Below are positions 51,895 through 60,154 of a DNA stretch of 64,000 bases, one piece after another. The notes beneath the pieces were generated by a model that saw only the letters and a program-made list of their open reading frames with translations, searched no databases and was not told the DNA's origin. Source of the stretch: ATX-6F1 sp943369485 (lineage in GTDB: Bacteria > Cyanobacteriota > Cyanobacteriia > PCC-6307 > Cyanobiaceae); contig CALRNH020000001.1 in assembly GCA_943369485.1 (NCBI GenBank), forward strand, positions 1 to 64,000, written 5' to 3'. The first letter of the stretch is position 1, and each line of letters opens with the position of its first letter. The position numbers and the translations under genes are program-made.

Positions 51895-52212
51895 TCAGGG
51901 CTTGGCTCGGGCGGTGAACCCCATCAACACGAGCAGGTTGCTGAGGGTCAAGAAGGACTCGGCCCCACCATGGAGGGGATCGACATCAGCAAGCTGGGCG
52001 CCGTAGGACTGCTGGGCCACCACGGCGGCCACGATCGTGACGCCCACGAACACCAGCGTCATCTGAAAGCCCCGCAGGGCCAGGGTCGGGAAGCGCCCGC
52101 TGCGGCTTGCCCACCACAGGAACGCCAGGTAGGGCAGCAGGGAGAGCACGAACAACGGGGCCGGATCGAAGCGGGCCCAGTCGCGCAGCAGGCCGCTGAG
52201 TAGCTCACTCAT
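51895..52212 (-). CDS. DUF3593 family membrane protein
   Basis: 105 residues with three hydrophobic helices: PAPLFVLSLLPYLAFLWWAS, GFQMTLVFVGVTIVAAVVAQ and a short C-terminal one after DVDPLHGGAESFLTLSNLLV. Matches the small cyanobacterial/plastid DUF3593 family of unknown function, which usually neighbours DUF2499. The ATG at 52212 overlaps the DUF2499 stop by four bases. Confidence 0.7.
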   Translation of the reverse strand: MSELLSGLLRDWARFDPAPLFVLSLLPYLAFLWWASRSGRFPTLALRGFQMTLVFVGVTIVAAVVAQQSYGAQLADVDPLHGGAESFLTLSNLLVLMGFTARAKP

Positions 52213-52499
52213 CGGGACCGCATCAGCTGCCAGGCGGCACCGGCCATGGCCCCATTGCCCACCAAGGTGGTGGCGGCCTGAAACACCACCAACCCTTTCA
52301 GTTCGGCGGCGTTGTCGAACAGGTGCCAGGTGCAGGCGGCCATGGCGCTGATCAGGGCCGGCACCATCGCCAGGGCCAGCCAGGTCCACTCAGGTTCCTG
52401 ACGCTGACGGCCCCACTGCTGCACCGCCAGCATCGCCAGGGCCCACTCCAGAACCGAGGTGATGTGGATCCACCATGTGGGTACCGAAAGGGCGTGCAT
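52209..52499 (-). CDS. DUF2499 family membrane protein
   Basis: 96 residues from the ATG at 52499. Pattern MHALSVPTWWIHITSVLEWA, then WLALAMVPALISAMAACTWH and LFDNAAELKGLVVFQAATTL: two to three helices with conserved His/Trp, as in the cyanobacterial and chloroplast DUF2499 family. Function unknown. Coupled to the DUF3593 gene and likely leading an operon that continues into the GluR0-like gene. Confidence 0.7.
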   Translation of the reverse strand: MHALSVPTWWIHITSVLEWALAMLAVQQWGRQRQEPEWTWLALAMVPALISAMAACTWHLFDNAAELKGLVVFQAATTLVGNGAMAGAAWQLMRSR

Positions 52500-52520
52500 G
52501 GTGCCCGGCAACGACTGTGG

Positions 52521-52535
52521 TCCGTAATGTACGGA
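52521..52535. promoter_or_regulatory. Perfect palindrome upstream of the DUF2499 operon
   Basis: tccgta-atg-tacgga: 6-base arms with a 3-base spacer, 22 bases before the DUF2499 start on the minus strand. Position and symmetry fit an operator for a dimeric regulator; identity unknown. Confidence 0.4.
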
Positions 52536-53036
52536 GCCGGTGGGGCTGCTGCGGCCCGATCTTTGATGCGCCCCTGTTGATGCTGGCTCTGCTCTGCGGG
52601 TAGAGCGGTGACGACAACCACCGCGTCGAAGACCTGCTGGCAACCCTCCAGCGTTACGAGGCCCCGTTGCTCGGTGGAGGCAGCTAGGGGTGCTGGCCCT
52701 GCCGGGGAACGCCCCGCTGCCTGCAGCATTTGATGACGTTGGACTGTCCTTGGATGGATGGAGGGGGCACCTCGCTCCTCCAGAGCAACTCATCCTGCGC
52801 CCTGGATCCAGGCTCCGCTGCAAGGGCCTTGGGAGGCCCCCTTAGATTCAATGACTGGCAACGGGCTTCGTGAGCGAGGGGGATCCGTTCCAGCCAAGGG
52901 TGGCGTTGCTGAATTGGGTGAGGCCTTGGCAGGGGCGGTGCAATCCGACCCAGGCAACCTCATCGCCGAAGATCAGATCAACAACGTGATGTGTCTACGC
53001 ACGCTGGCTTATCCTTGATCACGGTTGCATTGATCG
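52536..53036. other. 500-base spacer with possible gene remnants
   Basis: No intact gene. A 55-codon frame (52851-53018, plus strand) contains GVAELGEALAGAVQSDPGNL, loosely like the N-terminal LREAIA...KxxxG region of class I aminotransferases, and stops at once after. A further protein-like tail (HRVEDLLATLQRYEAPLLGG, about 52612-52687) also ends in a stop. Both may be decayed gene pieces; evidence is weak. Confidence 0.35.
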
Positions 53037-55190
53037 GTGACATTCTTCAACAGACTCGGCATCCAGTCGAAACTGCTGGCCCTGGTGCTCGGGGTGAGCC
53101 TGCTCTCGATCACGCTCACGGGCCTGGTGAGTTACTTCAGCGGCCGTGCCTCGATGGTGGAAGCCGCCAACCAGCAGTTGGTCAGCCTGCGCAATGCCCG
53201 GGCCGAGGCCATCAAGAGCTATTTCGAAGCGCTTCGCGCCCACACCTTGACGCTTGGCTATCAGAAGATGGTGGTGGATGCGGTCAATTCGTTCAAGCCG
53301 GCGATCAAAAAACTAGAGGATAGCAAGCTCTCCCCCGAGCAAATCAATACCCTCAAGGATTATTACCGTAACGAATACCTGCCGCTGTTAAAGAAGAATG
53401 TGGGTGGCAATCCAAAGCTGGCTACTTACTTCCCTCCTACCCCAGCCCCTCAATACCTCAAGTACCACTACACAGCTAAAAACCCCTACCCCATAGGGCG
53501 TCGATCCAAATTGGCCAACGCCGGAGATGGCAGCGACTACAGCAAGATCCATGAATCCTTTCACGATCGCTTCCGGGTGATCGCCGATGAATTCAAGTAC
53601 CCCGACATATTCCTGATTGATATCGATAGTGGTATTATTCTCTATAGCGTTTCCAAGGAAGTTGATTTCGGCACCAATCTTCGCAGCGGTCCTTTCTCTG
53701 ATAGTGGCCTGGCCAGGGCCTGGGAGATGGCCCGCAAGTCACGGGATCCAGATTTTGTCGGCATGGTCGATTTCGAGCAATACAAACCAAGCCTCGGCAA
53801 GCCCTCCGCCTTCATGACCACGACGGTCTTCGATGGAGACAAATTTGTTGGAGCTCTGGTGATTCAGGTGTCGTCCGAGAAGATCGACGCCATCATGAAT
53901 GCCAACCGCAAATGGAAGCAGGTGGGCCTGGGCTCCACCGGTGAGAGCTACCTGGTGGGCCAGGACAATCTGCTGCGCTCCACGACCCGTTTCTTCCTGG
54001 AGGATTCTGCCGCCTACCTCAAGACGCTCAAGGAGCAAGGGATCAATGCCGACATCCTCAATCAGATCAAGATCGCTGGCACCCCGATCCTGATCCAGAA
54101 AGCCGCCACCTTCGCCATCAAGCAGGCCCTGGCGGGCTGGCCAGGGGTAGACTCTTACAACGATTATCGCGGTGTGCCGGTGCTCGGCGCCTACCAGCCG
54201 ATCAAGCTGGGCGACTTCCAATGGGCGCTGATCGCCAAGATGGACCAGGCGGAGATCTTCAAGGGCGTGAACGATCTCAGCCGGTTGCTTCTGATTGTCT
54301 CGGCGTTGCTGATTCCCCTGATCACGTTGTTCTCGATCCGGGTGTCCCGCTCCTTCCTGACACCGATCCGTCGACTGATCGCCGGCACAGAAGAGATCGC
54401 CGCCGGCAAGAGCGGGGTCCAGGTGCAGGTGCGCTCCGCTGATGAGTTCGGAGAGCTCACGGGTTCCTTCAATCGAATGGCCCACTCCCTTGATGAAAAA
54501 GAGACGGAGATTCAGAAGCAGGTGGTCGAGAACGATCGCCTGCTGCTGACGATCCTGCCGCCAAAGGCTGCGGCCCGCCTCAAGAGCGGTGAGCAGGACA
54601 GGGCCGACAGCTTCCCCAATGTCACGGTCCTCTACGCGAATGTCGAAGGCTTTGATGCCCTCGCCGCCCAGCTCTCTTCTGATCAGGCTTTCGTGATCCT
54701 CAATGAACTGGTCGGAGCCTTCGACGAAGCGGCAGAGACCTATGGCGTCGAGAAGATGCGGACCATGGGCTCCACCTATTTGGCGATCTGCGGCCTCTCG
54801 GTGCCCAGGGTCGACCATGCCAAACGAACGGTCGACTTCGCCCTGGCGATGCTCAAGATCATCCGCCGTTTCAGCAGCTCCCAGAAGCTTGACCTCAGTC
54901 TGGACATCGGCATTCACACCGGCCCGATCTCCGCAGGTGTGGTGGGCAAGACCAAGTTCAATTACGAGGTCTGGGGCGAAACCATCAACATTGCCAAGCA
55001 GATCCACGAATCGCCCAAGCAGAATGTGATCCAGGCTTCCGGTTCTGTCTTTGAGGCCCTCCAGGGCCTCTACAGGTTTGAGCCGGTGAAGGAAATCGAG
55101 GCCGACGAAGTCGGTGCCCTGAGCATCTGGGAAGTGACTCCCCTGCAGGAGTCAGGCGTCGAAAGCCCGCCCCCAGCGGCGGTGGGCTGA
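53037..55190 (+). CDS. Class III cyclase-like receptor with lost catalytic residues
   Basis: 717 residues from a GTG. Transmembrane helix 1 (12-33), a large Cache-type periplasmic sensor (about 40-405), helix 2 (about 415-436), HAMP (437-490), then a class III nucleotide cyclase domain (about 525-690). The fold is clear (GIHTGPISAGVVGKTKFNYE, FALAMLKIIRRF) but key residues are gone: the first metal Asp is Asn535 (VLYANVEGF), the second is Ser579 (TMGSTY for IGDAY), and the transition-state Arg is Gln655 (NIAKQ). Substrate Lys573 remains. It should not make cAMP or cGMP. Three bases separate it from the CNB-MscS channel gene, its likely partner. Confidence 0.88.
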   Translation: MTFFNRLGIQSKLLALVLGVSLLSITLTGLVSYFSGRASMVEAANQQLVSLRNARAEAIKSYFEALRAHTLTLGYQKMVVDAVNSFKPAIKKLEDSKLSPEQINTLKDYYRNEYLPLLKKNVGGNPKLATYFPPTPAPQYLKYHYTAKNPYPIGRRSKLANAGDGSDYSKIHESFHDRFRVIADEFKYPDIFLIDIDSGIILYSVSKEVDFGTNLRSGPFSDSGLARAWEMARKSRDPDFVGMVDFEQYKPSLGKPSAFMTTTVFDGDKFVGALVIQVSSEKIDAIMNANRKWKQVGLGSTGESYLVGQDNLLRSTTRFFLEDSAAYLKTLKEQGINADILNQIKIAGTPILIQKAATFAIKQALAGWPGVDSYNDYRGVPVLGAYQPIKLGDFQWALIAKMDQAEIFKGVNDLSRLLLIVSALLIPLITLFSIRVSRSFLTPIRRLIAGTEEIAAGKSGVQVQVRSADEFGELTGSFNRMAHSLDEKETEIQKQVVENDRLLLTILPPKAAARLKSGEQDRADSFPNVTVLYANVEGFDALAAQLSSDQAFVILNELVGAFDEAAETYGVEKMRTMGSTYLAICGLSVPRVDHAKRTVDFALAMLKIIRRFSSSQKLDLSLDIGIHTGPISAGVVGKTKFNYEVWGETINIAKQIHESPKQNVIQASGSVFEALQGLYRFEPVKEIEADEVGALSIWEVTPLQESGVESPPPAAVG

Positions 55191-55193
55191 GTC

Positions 55194-56645
55194 ATGCCCC
55201 TGGTCTCCCTTCAGCCGAACAGCATTAGCTGGGTTCTGGCTCTGGTGCTGGGGTTCCCCCTGGCGATGATTGTTCTTGGGGAACTGATTCTGCGCCTGGA
55301 GCGGCGCAAAGCCCAGCTGGCGGCTCCGTTGGAGATCCTGCGTCAGTGGGTGCTCCCCTCGCTCGCCCTCTTCATCGCCCTGGTGGAGGTGCTGCGGATC
55401 CCCCGCTCGGAGGTGTTCGCCCGCGTCTCGGAGACCCTGCTGTGGATCACGATCATCTATGCGGCGCTGACCCTGCTCAACGTCGTTCTGTTCACCGGCG
55501 CCCAGGCGGACAGCTGGCAGGCCAAGGTGCCCCAGCTGCTGCGGGATCTTGGTCGCTTCGTGCTGGTCTGCATCGGCGCGGCGATCGTGCTCTCCACGGT
55601 CTGGGGGGCCAACCTGGGGGGCTTGCTGACAGCCCTGGGAGTGGGCTCCCTGGTGATCGGCCTCGCCCTGCAGGACAGCCTGGGCAACGTCTTCTCCGGC
55701 ATCGCCCTGCTGTTCGAGCAACCGATCAAGCTCGGCGACTGGATCCACCTCGAGACCGTACGGGGCAAGGTGGTGGAGATCAATTGGCGCTCGGTTCACA
55801 TCCTCACGGCGAACAAAGATCTGATGGTGGTTCCGAATGCTCAGCTGGCGAAGGGCAACTTCACCAACCTCAGCCGCCCAACAGGAGTCCGCGGTGACCG
55901 TCTCTGCTTTTCGTTCGCCTGCGACGACCCTCCCGAAAAGGTGATGCAGGTGCTGCTCAACCTGGCCCAGGAGATCGAAGATGTGGTCGCAGATCCCCCC
56001 CCTGAAATCCGCCTTGATGCCTACGGCGACTACGCCATCTCCTATGGAGTTCACCTCTTCAGCCCCGACTACGAAAGCGGCCTGCGGGCTGTCCAGGCCT
56101 TCAAGACCCGGATCTGGTATGCCGCCCGGCGCCACGGGCTGTCCATGCCCCTGCCGGTCCAGGTGAGCGCCCCCTTTGAAAGCCGCCAGCTACCGCCCGA
56201 GAAGCAGCAGGCGCAGCAGCTGAGGGTTCTGCAGCGGACGCCCTGCTTCGCCGGCCTGCCCACCCCCCTACTGGAAACCATCCTTGAGCGAAGTGTGCTG
56301 CTCGACTATGCAGCCAAGGAGCGGGTGTTGGGTCAAGGCGCTCCCCTGCCCGGGCTCTTCCTGATCCTCGAGGGCCAGGTGAATCTGATCCTGGAGGGTC
56401 TGCGAGGAATGCCCCGCACGATCGGGGTGCTCTCCGTCGGTGAGCTCTTTGGGGTCAAGGCCTCTCTGCTTTCCGACCAGACCAGCGACACCAGCATCCA
56501 GGCCGTCGATCACCTGCGTGTGCTCATGATTGACACCGAAACCCTCCAGGCGACCCTGGAGCAGTCCCCCAGGCTGGCCCAGGACCTCGGCGAACTGATG
56601 GAACTACGTCGCCGTGCCATCAGCTCTGCACGGCTTCAGCCCTGA
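55194..56645 (+). CDS. MscS-type channel with C-terminal cyclic-nucleotide-binding domain
   Basis: 483 residues. Helices in 10-30, 50-67, 83-100 and 120-137 precede the MscS pore helix and beta domain: LTALGVGSLVIGLALQDSLG, NVFSGIALLFEQPIKLGDWI, VVPNAQLAKGNFTN. Residues 345-470 form a CNB domain (bCNG-type architecture). In its phosphate-binding cassette VGELFGVKASLLSDQTSDTS, the conserved Glu is Val421 and the Arg is Ser431, so ordinary cAMP binding is unlikely. It lies three bases after the cyclase-like gene and is probably co-translated with it. Known bCNG channels are cAMP-gated and only weakly tension-gated. Confidence 0.88.
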   Translation: MPLVSLQPNSISWVLALVLGFPLAMIVLGELILRLERRKAQLAAPLEILRQWVLPSLALFIALVEVLRIPRSEVFARVSETLLWITIIYAALTLLNVVLFTGAQADSWQAKVPQLLRDLGRFVLVCIGAAIVLSTVWGANLGGLLTALGVGSLVIGLALQDSLGNVFSGIALLFEQPIKLGDWIHLETVRGKVVEINWRSVHILTANKDLMVVPNAQLAKGNFTNLSRPTGVRGDRLCFSFACDDPPEKVMQVLLNLAQEIEDVVADPPPEIRLDAYGDYAISYGVHLFSPDYESGLRAVQAFKTRIWYAARRHGLSMPLPVQVSAPFESRQLPPEKQQAQQLRVLQRTPCFAGLPTPLLETILERSVLLDYAAKERVLGQGAPLPGLFLILEGQVNLILEGLRGMPRTIGVLSVGELFGVKASLLSDQTSDTSIQAVDHLRVLMIDTETLQATLEQSPRLAQDLGELMELRRRAISSARLQP

Positions 56646-56888
56646 GCCGGCTGCAGAGCCCACCGATCCGCCGGGTCGACAAGAGGGGATCGCATCCTCT
56701 TCGCTCGGCACCAAGGCCGCCTCTGTGAGCTCAAGCCGCGCAGGTGAGGAGCTTGGGTAAGCGAGCAGCGCTTCGATCCAGGTGGCGGAATTGATGGGCA
56801 GCACCAGCCGATACAAACGCTTGGCCGTGAGGCCAGCACAGCATGGATCGATCGGGTTCAGCGGTTCCCAGGCGGATGGTGAGGCCAT
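56604..56888 (-). CDS. Doubtful 94-residue minus-strand frame
   Basis: A frame starting MASPSAWEPLNPIDPCCAGL includes YRLVLPINSATWIEALLAYP, which could be a real small protein in the otherwise gene-free spacer, but it overlaps the channel gene's 3' end by 42 bases and has no homologue I know. Listed because nothing else explains the stretch 56646-56932. Confidence 0.2.
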   Translation of the reverse strand: MASPSAWEPLNPIDPCCAGLTAKRLYRLVLPINSATWIEALLAYPSSSPARLELTEAALVPSEEDAIPSCRPGGSVGSAAGSGLKPCRADGTAT

Positions 56889-56932
56889 GTGGGCCGCCCG
56901 AGGCTCGTTGCTCTGCTCTGGTCGTGGGGGCG

Positions 56933-58036
56933 ATGCGATGCTTTGCCACTGGTTCTCCCATCGTTTTGGCTGACCCGCAGAAGTTCTGCAAAAAAGTGCT
57001 GCTCTGCGGCTACTACGGCGAGCACAACCTCGGCGATGATGCTCTGCTGGTCGCCCTGCTGGCTCAGCTTCCGCCCGATCAGCGGACGCTGGTCACCGCC
57101 CATGACCAGGCCCAGGTTCAGGCCCGCTTCGGGGTGGACACCTGCGCCCGCCGCCGGTTGTCGGCGGTGTTGTCGGCTCTGAGCGGTTGCGATGCGCTGG
57201 TTCTTGGCGGTGGCAGCCTGCTCCAGGACACCACCAGTTTTAGGAGCCTCCTCTACTACCTGCTGTTGATCGTGGCCGCCCGCCTGCAGGGAAGGCCCGT
57301 GCTGCTCTGGGCCCAGGGGTTGGGCCCGCTCAATCGACGCCGCAGCCGTCTTCTGGCGCGGCTGGTGTTGCCCCTCGCCTCGGGGATCAGCTGGCGCGAT
57401 CCGGCCTCGGCGGCCCTGGCGGCTCGCTGGGGGGTGCGCGCCGCCGTTGGCAGCGACCCGGTGTGGGCACTTCCCCTAGGACATTGGAAGGGGGACGGCG
57501 GACCGATTCTGCTCTGCTGGCGATTCAGTCCACTGTTGGATGAACCCCAATGGCGCCGGCTGCTGGACGCCCTCGACCAGCTGGCGGAGCTGGCGGATCG
57601 GCCGGTCCATTGGCTGCCGTTTCATCAGGATCAGGACACGGCTCTGCTGGAGGAACTCAAGCGCAGGGGGTGGTTGCCCCCGGCGCTGTCCCGACGGAGC
57701 CAATTGGTGGCGGCGAGCAGCCCGGCTGAGGCCCTGGCGCTGTTCGAGGGGGCCTCACTGGTGATCGCGATGCGCCTCCATGCCCTGATCCTGGCGGCTC
57801 TTTCGGGGGCCCCCAGTGCGGCCCTCAGCTACGACCCCAAGGTGCGCGCAGCCGCTGACGGTTTCGGCTGCCCCTGCTTGGATCTTGATGGCCCCTTGCG
57901 GGCCGACGAGTTGCTGAGCCAGTGGCAGCCGCTGCTGGATCGTCCCACCGATCCGGCCCGGATCGAGACCCTGCGCCATGCCACCGCCGTGCACCGGCAG
58001 CTGTTGCTGGATGGCCTGGCTCGATCGGCGCGCTGA
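56933..58036 (+). CDS. csaB: Polysaccharide pyruvyl transferase
   Basis: 367 residues from the ATG at 56933 (a TTG at 56969 is an alternative). Transfers pyruvate from PEP to a cell-surface sugar, giving a ketal that can anchor S-layer proteins. Marks: KVLLCGYYGEHNLGDDALLV near the start, DALVLGGGSLLQDTTSFRSL, VLLWAQGLGPLNRRRSR and VIAMRLHALILAALSGAPSA (RLH), followed by SYDPKVRAAADGFG. This is the full CsaB pattern. Substrate glycan unknown. Confidence 0.92.
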   Translation: MRCFATGSPIVLADPQKFCKKVLLCGYYGEHNLGDDALLVALLAQLPPDQRTLVTAHDQAQVQARFGVDTCARRRLSAVLSALSGCDALVLGGGSLLQDTTSFRSLLYYLLLIVAARLQGRPVLLWAQGLGPLNRRRSRLLARLVLPLASGISWRDPASAALAARWGVRAAVGSDPVWALPLGHWKGDGGPILLCWRFSPLLDEPQWRRLLDALDQLAELADRPVHWLPFHQDQDTALLEELKRRGWLPPALSRRSQLVAASSPAEALALFEGASLVIAMRLHALILAALSGAPSAALSYDPKVRAAADGFGCPCLDLDGPLRADELLSQWQPLLDRPTDPARIETLRHATAVHRQLLLDGLARSAR

Positions 58037-58070
58037 GCCCCGTCCCTGGTCGCCCTTGGGGGCGCCAATG

Positions 58071-58084
58071 GTGATGATGCTTAC
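58071..58084 (+). promoter_or_regulatory. Possible NtcA-type site before the desaturase-glnT operon
   Basis: GTG-N8-TAC matches the NtcA consensus GTAN8TAC with one change, and the flanks are symmetric (ggt...acc). It lies 35 bases before the desaturase start. A -10 box about 22 bases downstream is not convincing, so this is tentative; a nitrogen-linked gene (type III glutamine synthetase) in the operon makes it plausible. Confidence 0.3.
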
Positions 58085-58118
58085 CAAAGCGCCCCCAGCA
58101 CTCTGGTGAACTGTTGGC

Positions 58119-59096
58119 ATGACGCGCACCGTTTCCGTACCTGAGCCTGTTCTTCCGGTCGCCCCCCTGCTGAGCAAGGAGCAACTGGCCCAACTCAATG
58201 TGGGCAGCAACGGCGCCGCCGCCGTGCGGGCCGGCAGCCATCTGGCGTTCATCGTTCTGTCGGGCCTGCTCTGGGGCCAGGCCGCCCTACCCCTGCCCCT
58301 GCGCCTGATCGCTCTTGTCGCCCTGGGGGTGGGCCTGGCCACCTGCTTCGCGCCGATGCACGAATGCGGCCATCGCACCGCCTTCGCCGATCGCCGCCTC
58401 AACGACGGCGTCGCCTGGCTGGCGGGGTTGCTCAGCTTCTACAACGCCACCTTTTACCGCCGCTACCACCAGTGGCACCACCGCTACACCCACCTGCCAG
58501 GGCTCGACCCGGAGCTTGAGGATCCTGCCCCCACCAGCCTCTGGGGCTACGTGCTCGAGATCAGCGGCTGGAACTGGTGGTCCGGCAAGCTCCGCAGCCA
58601 CGGCCGTCAGCTGATTGGGGCCGATCTCTCGGCCATGCCCTACCTCAACCCTGAGGTGATTCCCCAGGTGCGCCAATCGGTTCGCTGGCAGTTCGCCGTC
58701 TATGGCGCCCTGGCCCTGCTCTCGCTGCCGGGGGGCAATGGCTTTCTGTTCTGGTACTGGCTGCTGCCGCTGCTGGTGGGTCAGCCGTTCCTGCGTTTCC
58801 TCTTGCTGGCCGAGCACGGGGGCTGCAGCTTCGATCGCGACGGCACCACCAACACCCGCACCACGCTCACCCTGGCGCCCGTGCGCTGGCTGATGTGGAA
58901 CATGCCCTTCCACGCCGAGCATCATCTCTATCCCTCGCTGCCGTTCCATGCCCTGCCGGCGGCCCACCGGCTGATCGGCCCCCACCTGCAGCACCTGGAC
59001 CAGGGCTATCTGGCGGTGCACCGCTGGTTGCTTGGCCGCTTGCCCAGCCTGGGTTTGCCTAGCCCCGGTTTGCCCGGATCGGGCCTCCAGACGTGA
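58119..59096 (+). CDS. Fatty acid desaturase family protein
   Basis: 325 residues, membrane di-iron enzyme. The three His boxes are HECGHR (about 83-88), HQWHHRYTH (117-125) and HAEHHLYP (268-275), with four hydrophobic helices between. Acyl chains, carotenoids or sphingoid bases are possible substrates; the spacing resembles acyl-lipid and sphingolipid-type desaturases more than CrtR/CrtW. The C-terminus carries near-repeats LPSLG-LPSPG-LPGSG. GTGA overlap with the next gene shows an operon with the MetX-like hydrolase and glnT. Confidence 0.85.
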   Translation: MTRTVSVPEPVLPVAPLLSKEQLAQLNVGSNGAAAVRAGSHLAFIVLSGLLWGQAALPLPLRLIALVALGVGLATCFAPMHECGHRTAFADRRLNDGVAWLAGLLSFYNATFYRRYHQWHHRYTHLPGLDPELEDPAPTSLWGYVLEISGWNWWSGKLRSHGRQLIGADLSAMPYLNPEVIPQVRQSVRWQFAVYGALALLSLPGGNGFLFWYWLLPLLVGQPFLRFLLLAEHGGCSFDRDGTTNTRTTLTLAPVRWLMWNMPFHAEHHLYPSLPFHALPAAHRLIGPHLQHLDQGYLAVHRWLLGRLPSLGLPSPGLPGSGLQT

Positions 59097-60112
59097 GTGT
59101 CAGCCCTGGCACCTTTGCCCTTGGTGACTTCGAACTCGAATGCGGCCGCACGATCCCCCAGGCCCAGCTGAGCTACGGCAGCTTCGGCAGCCTCAACGGC
59201 AAACGCAGCAATGCGGTGCTGCATCCCACCTCCTACGGCGCCCATCCCGCTGACATCGACTGGGTGGTGGGGCCGGTGCTGAAGCCAGATCGCCAGTTCA
59301 TTGTGATCGTGAACATGCTGGGCAACGGGCTGTCCAGCAGCCCAAGCCATGGGGTGATGGGCCTGGCGGAAACCGGTTGGGTGGTCTCCCACCGCGACAA
59401 CGTGCGCGCCCAGCGGCGCCTGCTACAGGAGGTGTTCGGCATTGAGCGGCTGGCCCTGGTCTACGGCTGGTCGATGGGGGCCCAGCAGGCCTACCAATGG
59501 GCCATCGACTACCCCGAGGCGGTGGAGCGGATCTGCTGCCTCTGCGGCACGGCCCGCACCTCCCCCCACAACCAGCTGTTCCTGCTCAGCTTGCGCCAGT
59601 CCCTCACCGCTGATCCCCACTGGACGGGCGAGGACTTCGATGGCGAACCCCTGCAGGGACTGCGCACCTTTGCCCTGATCTACGCCAGCTGGGCCGCCAG
59701 TCAACGCTTCTACGGCGAAGGCCATCACCTGGCGGAAGGCCCGATCAGCCTGGCCGACTACGTCGAGACCCGTTGGCTGCCTGCTTACCGGCGCCATGAC
59801 CCCCGCAACCTGATCGCCATGCTCGACACCTGGCTCGCCCACGACGTGGCCGCAGGGGCGCCCCACCAGGGTGACCTCGCCGCCGCCCTGGGCTCGATCC
59901 GGGCCCACACCGCCGTGCTGGCGGGCCGTCACGACCTCTATTTCACGGTGGATGACATGGCCGCCGAGGCCGCCATGATCCCAGGCGCCCAGTTCGAGGT
60001 GATCGAGTCGGTGCTGGGCCACCGGGCCGGCAACCCCCGCGACAGTCCCCCTGAGCAGGCCCAGCTGCGCGCGGCCGTGGAGCGGCTGTGGGCGCTGCCA
60101 TCTCCGCTCTAA
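59093..60112 (+). CDS. Alpha/beta hydrolase, MetX-like acyltransferase family
   Basis: 339 residues from a GTG overlapping the desaturase stop. The nucleophile elbow VYGWSMGAQQAYQWAIDYPE carries Ser in GWSMG; the catalytic Asp is probably in AVLAGRHDLYF and the His in SVLGHRAGN. Shape (ARTSPHNQLFL, long insertion) is that of the homoserine O-acetyltransferase group, but the signatures that fix MetX itself (such as the GGSMGG-type elbow) differ, so the acceptor is uncertain. The next gene is glnT-like, suggesting an amine or amino-acid conjugate. Confidence 0.85.
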   Translation: MSVSPGTFALGDFELECGRTIPQAQLSYGSFGSLNGKRSNAVLHPTSYGAHPADIDWVVGPVLKPDRQFIVIVNMLGNGLSSSPSHGVMGLAETGWVVSHRDNVRAQRRLLQEVFGIERLALVYGWSMGAQQAYQWAIDYPEAVERICCLCGTARTSPHNQLFLLSLRQSLTADPHWTGEDFDGEPLQGLRTFALIYASWAASQRFYGEGHHLAEGPISLADYVETRWLPAYRRHDPRNLIAMLDTWLAHDVAAGAPHQGDLAAALGSIRAHTAVLAGRHDLYFTVDDMAAEAAMIPGAQFEVIESVLGHRAGNPRDSPPEQAQLRAAVERLWALPSPL

Positions 60113-60154
60113 GCCTCCCCCTCCACTCCCACACTTCTCCATTGCCTTTCAGTC

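Noticed and set aside
53037..55190. Functional adenylate cyclase
   Set aside because: Both metal-binding Asp and the transition-state Arg are replaced, so activity by the class III mechanism is not expected.
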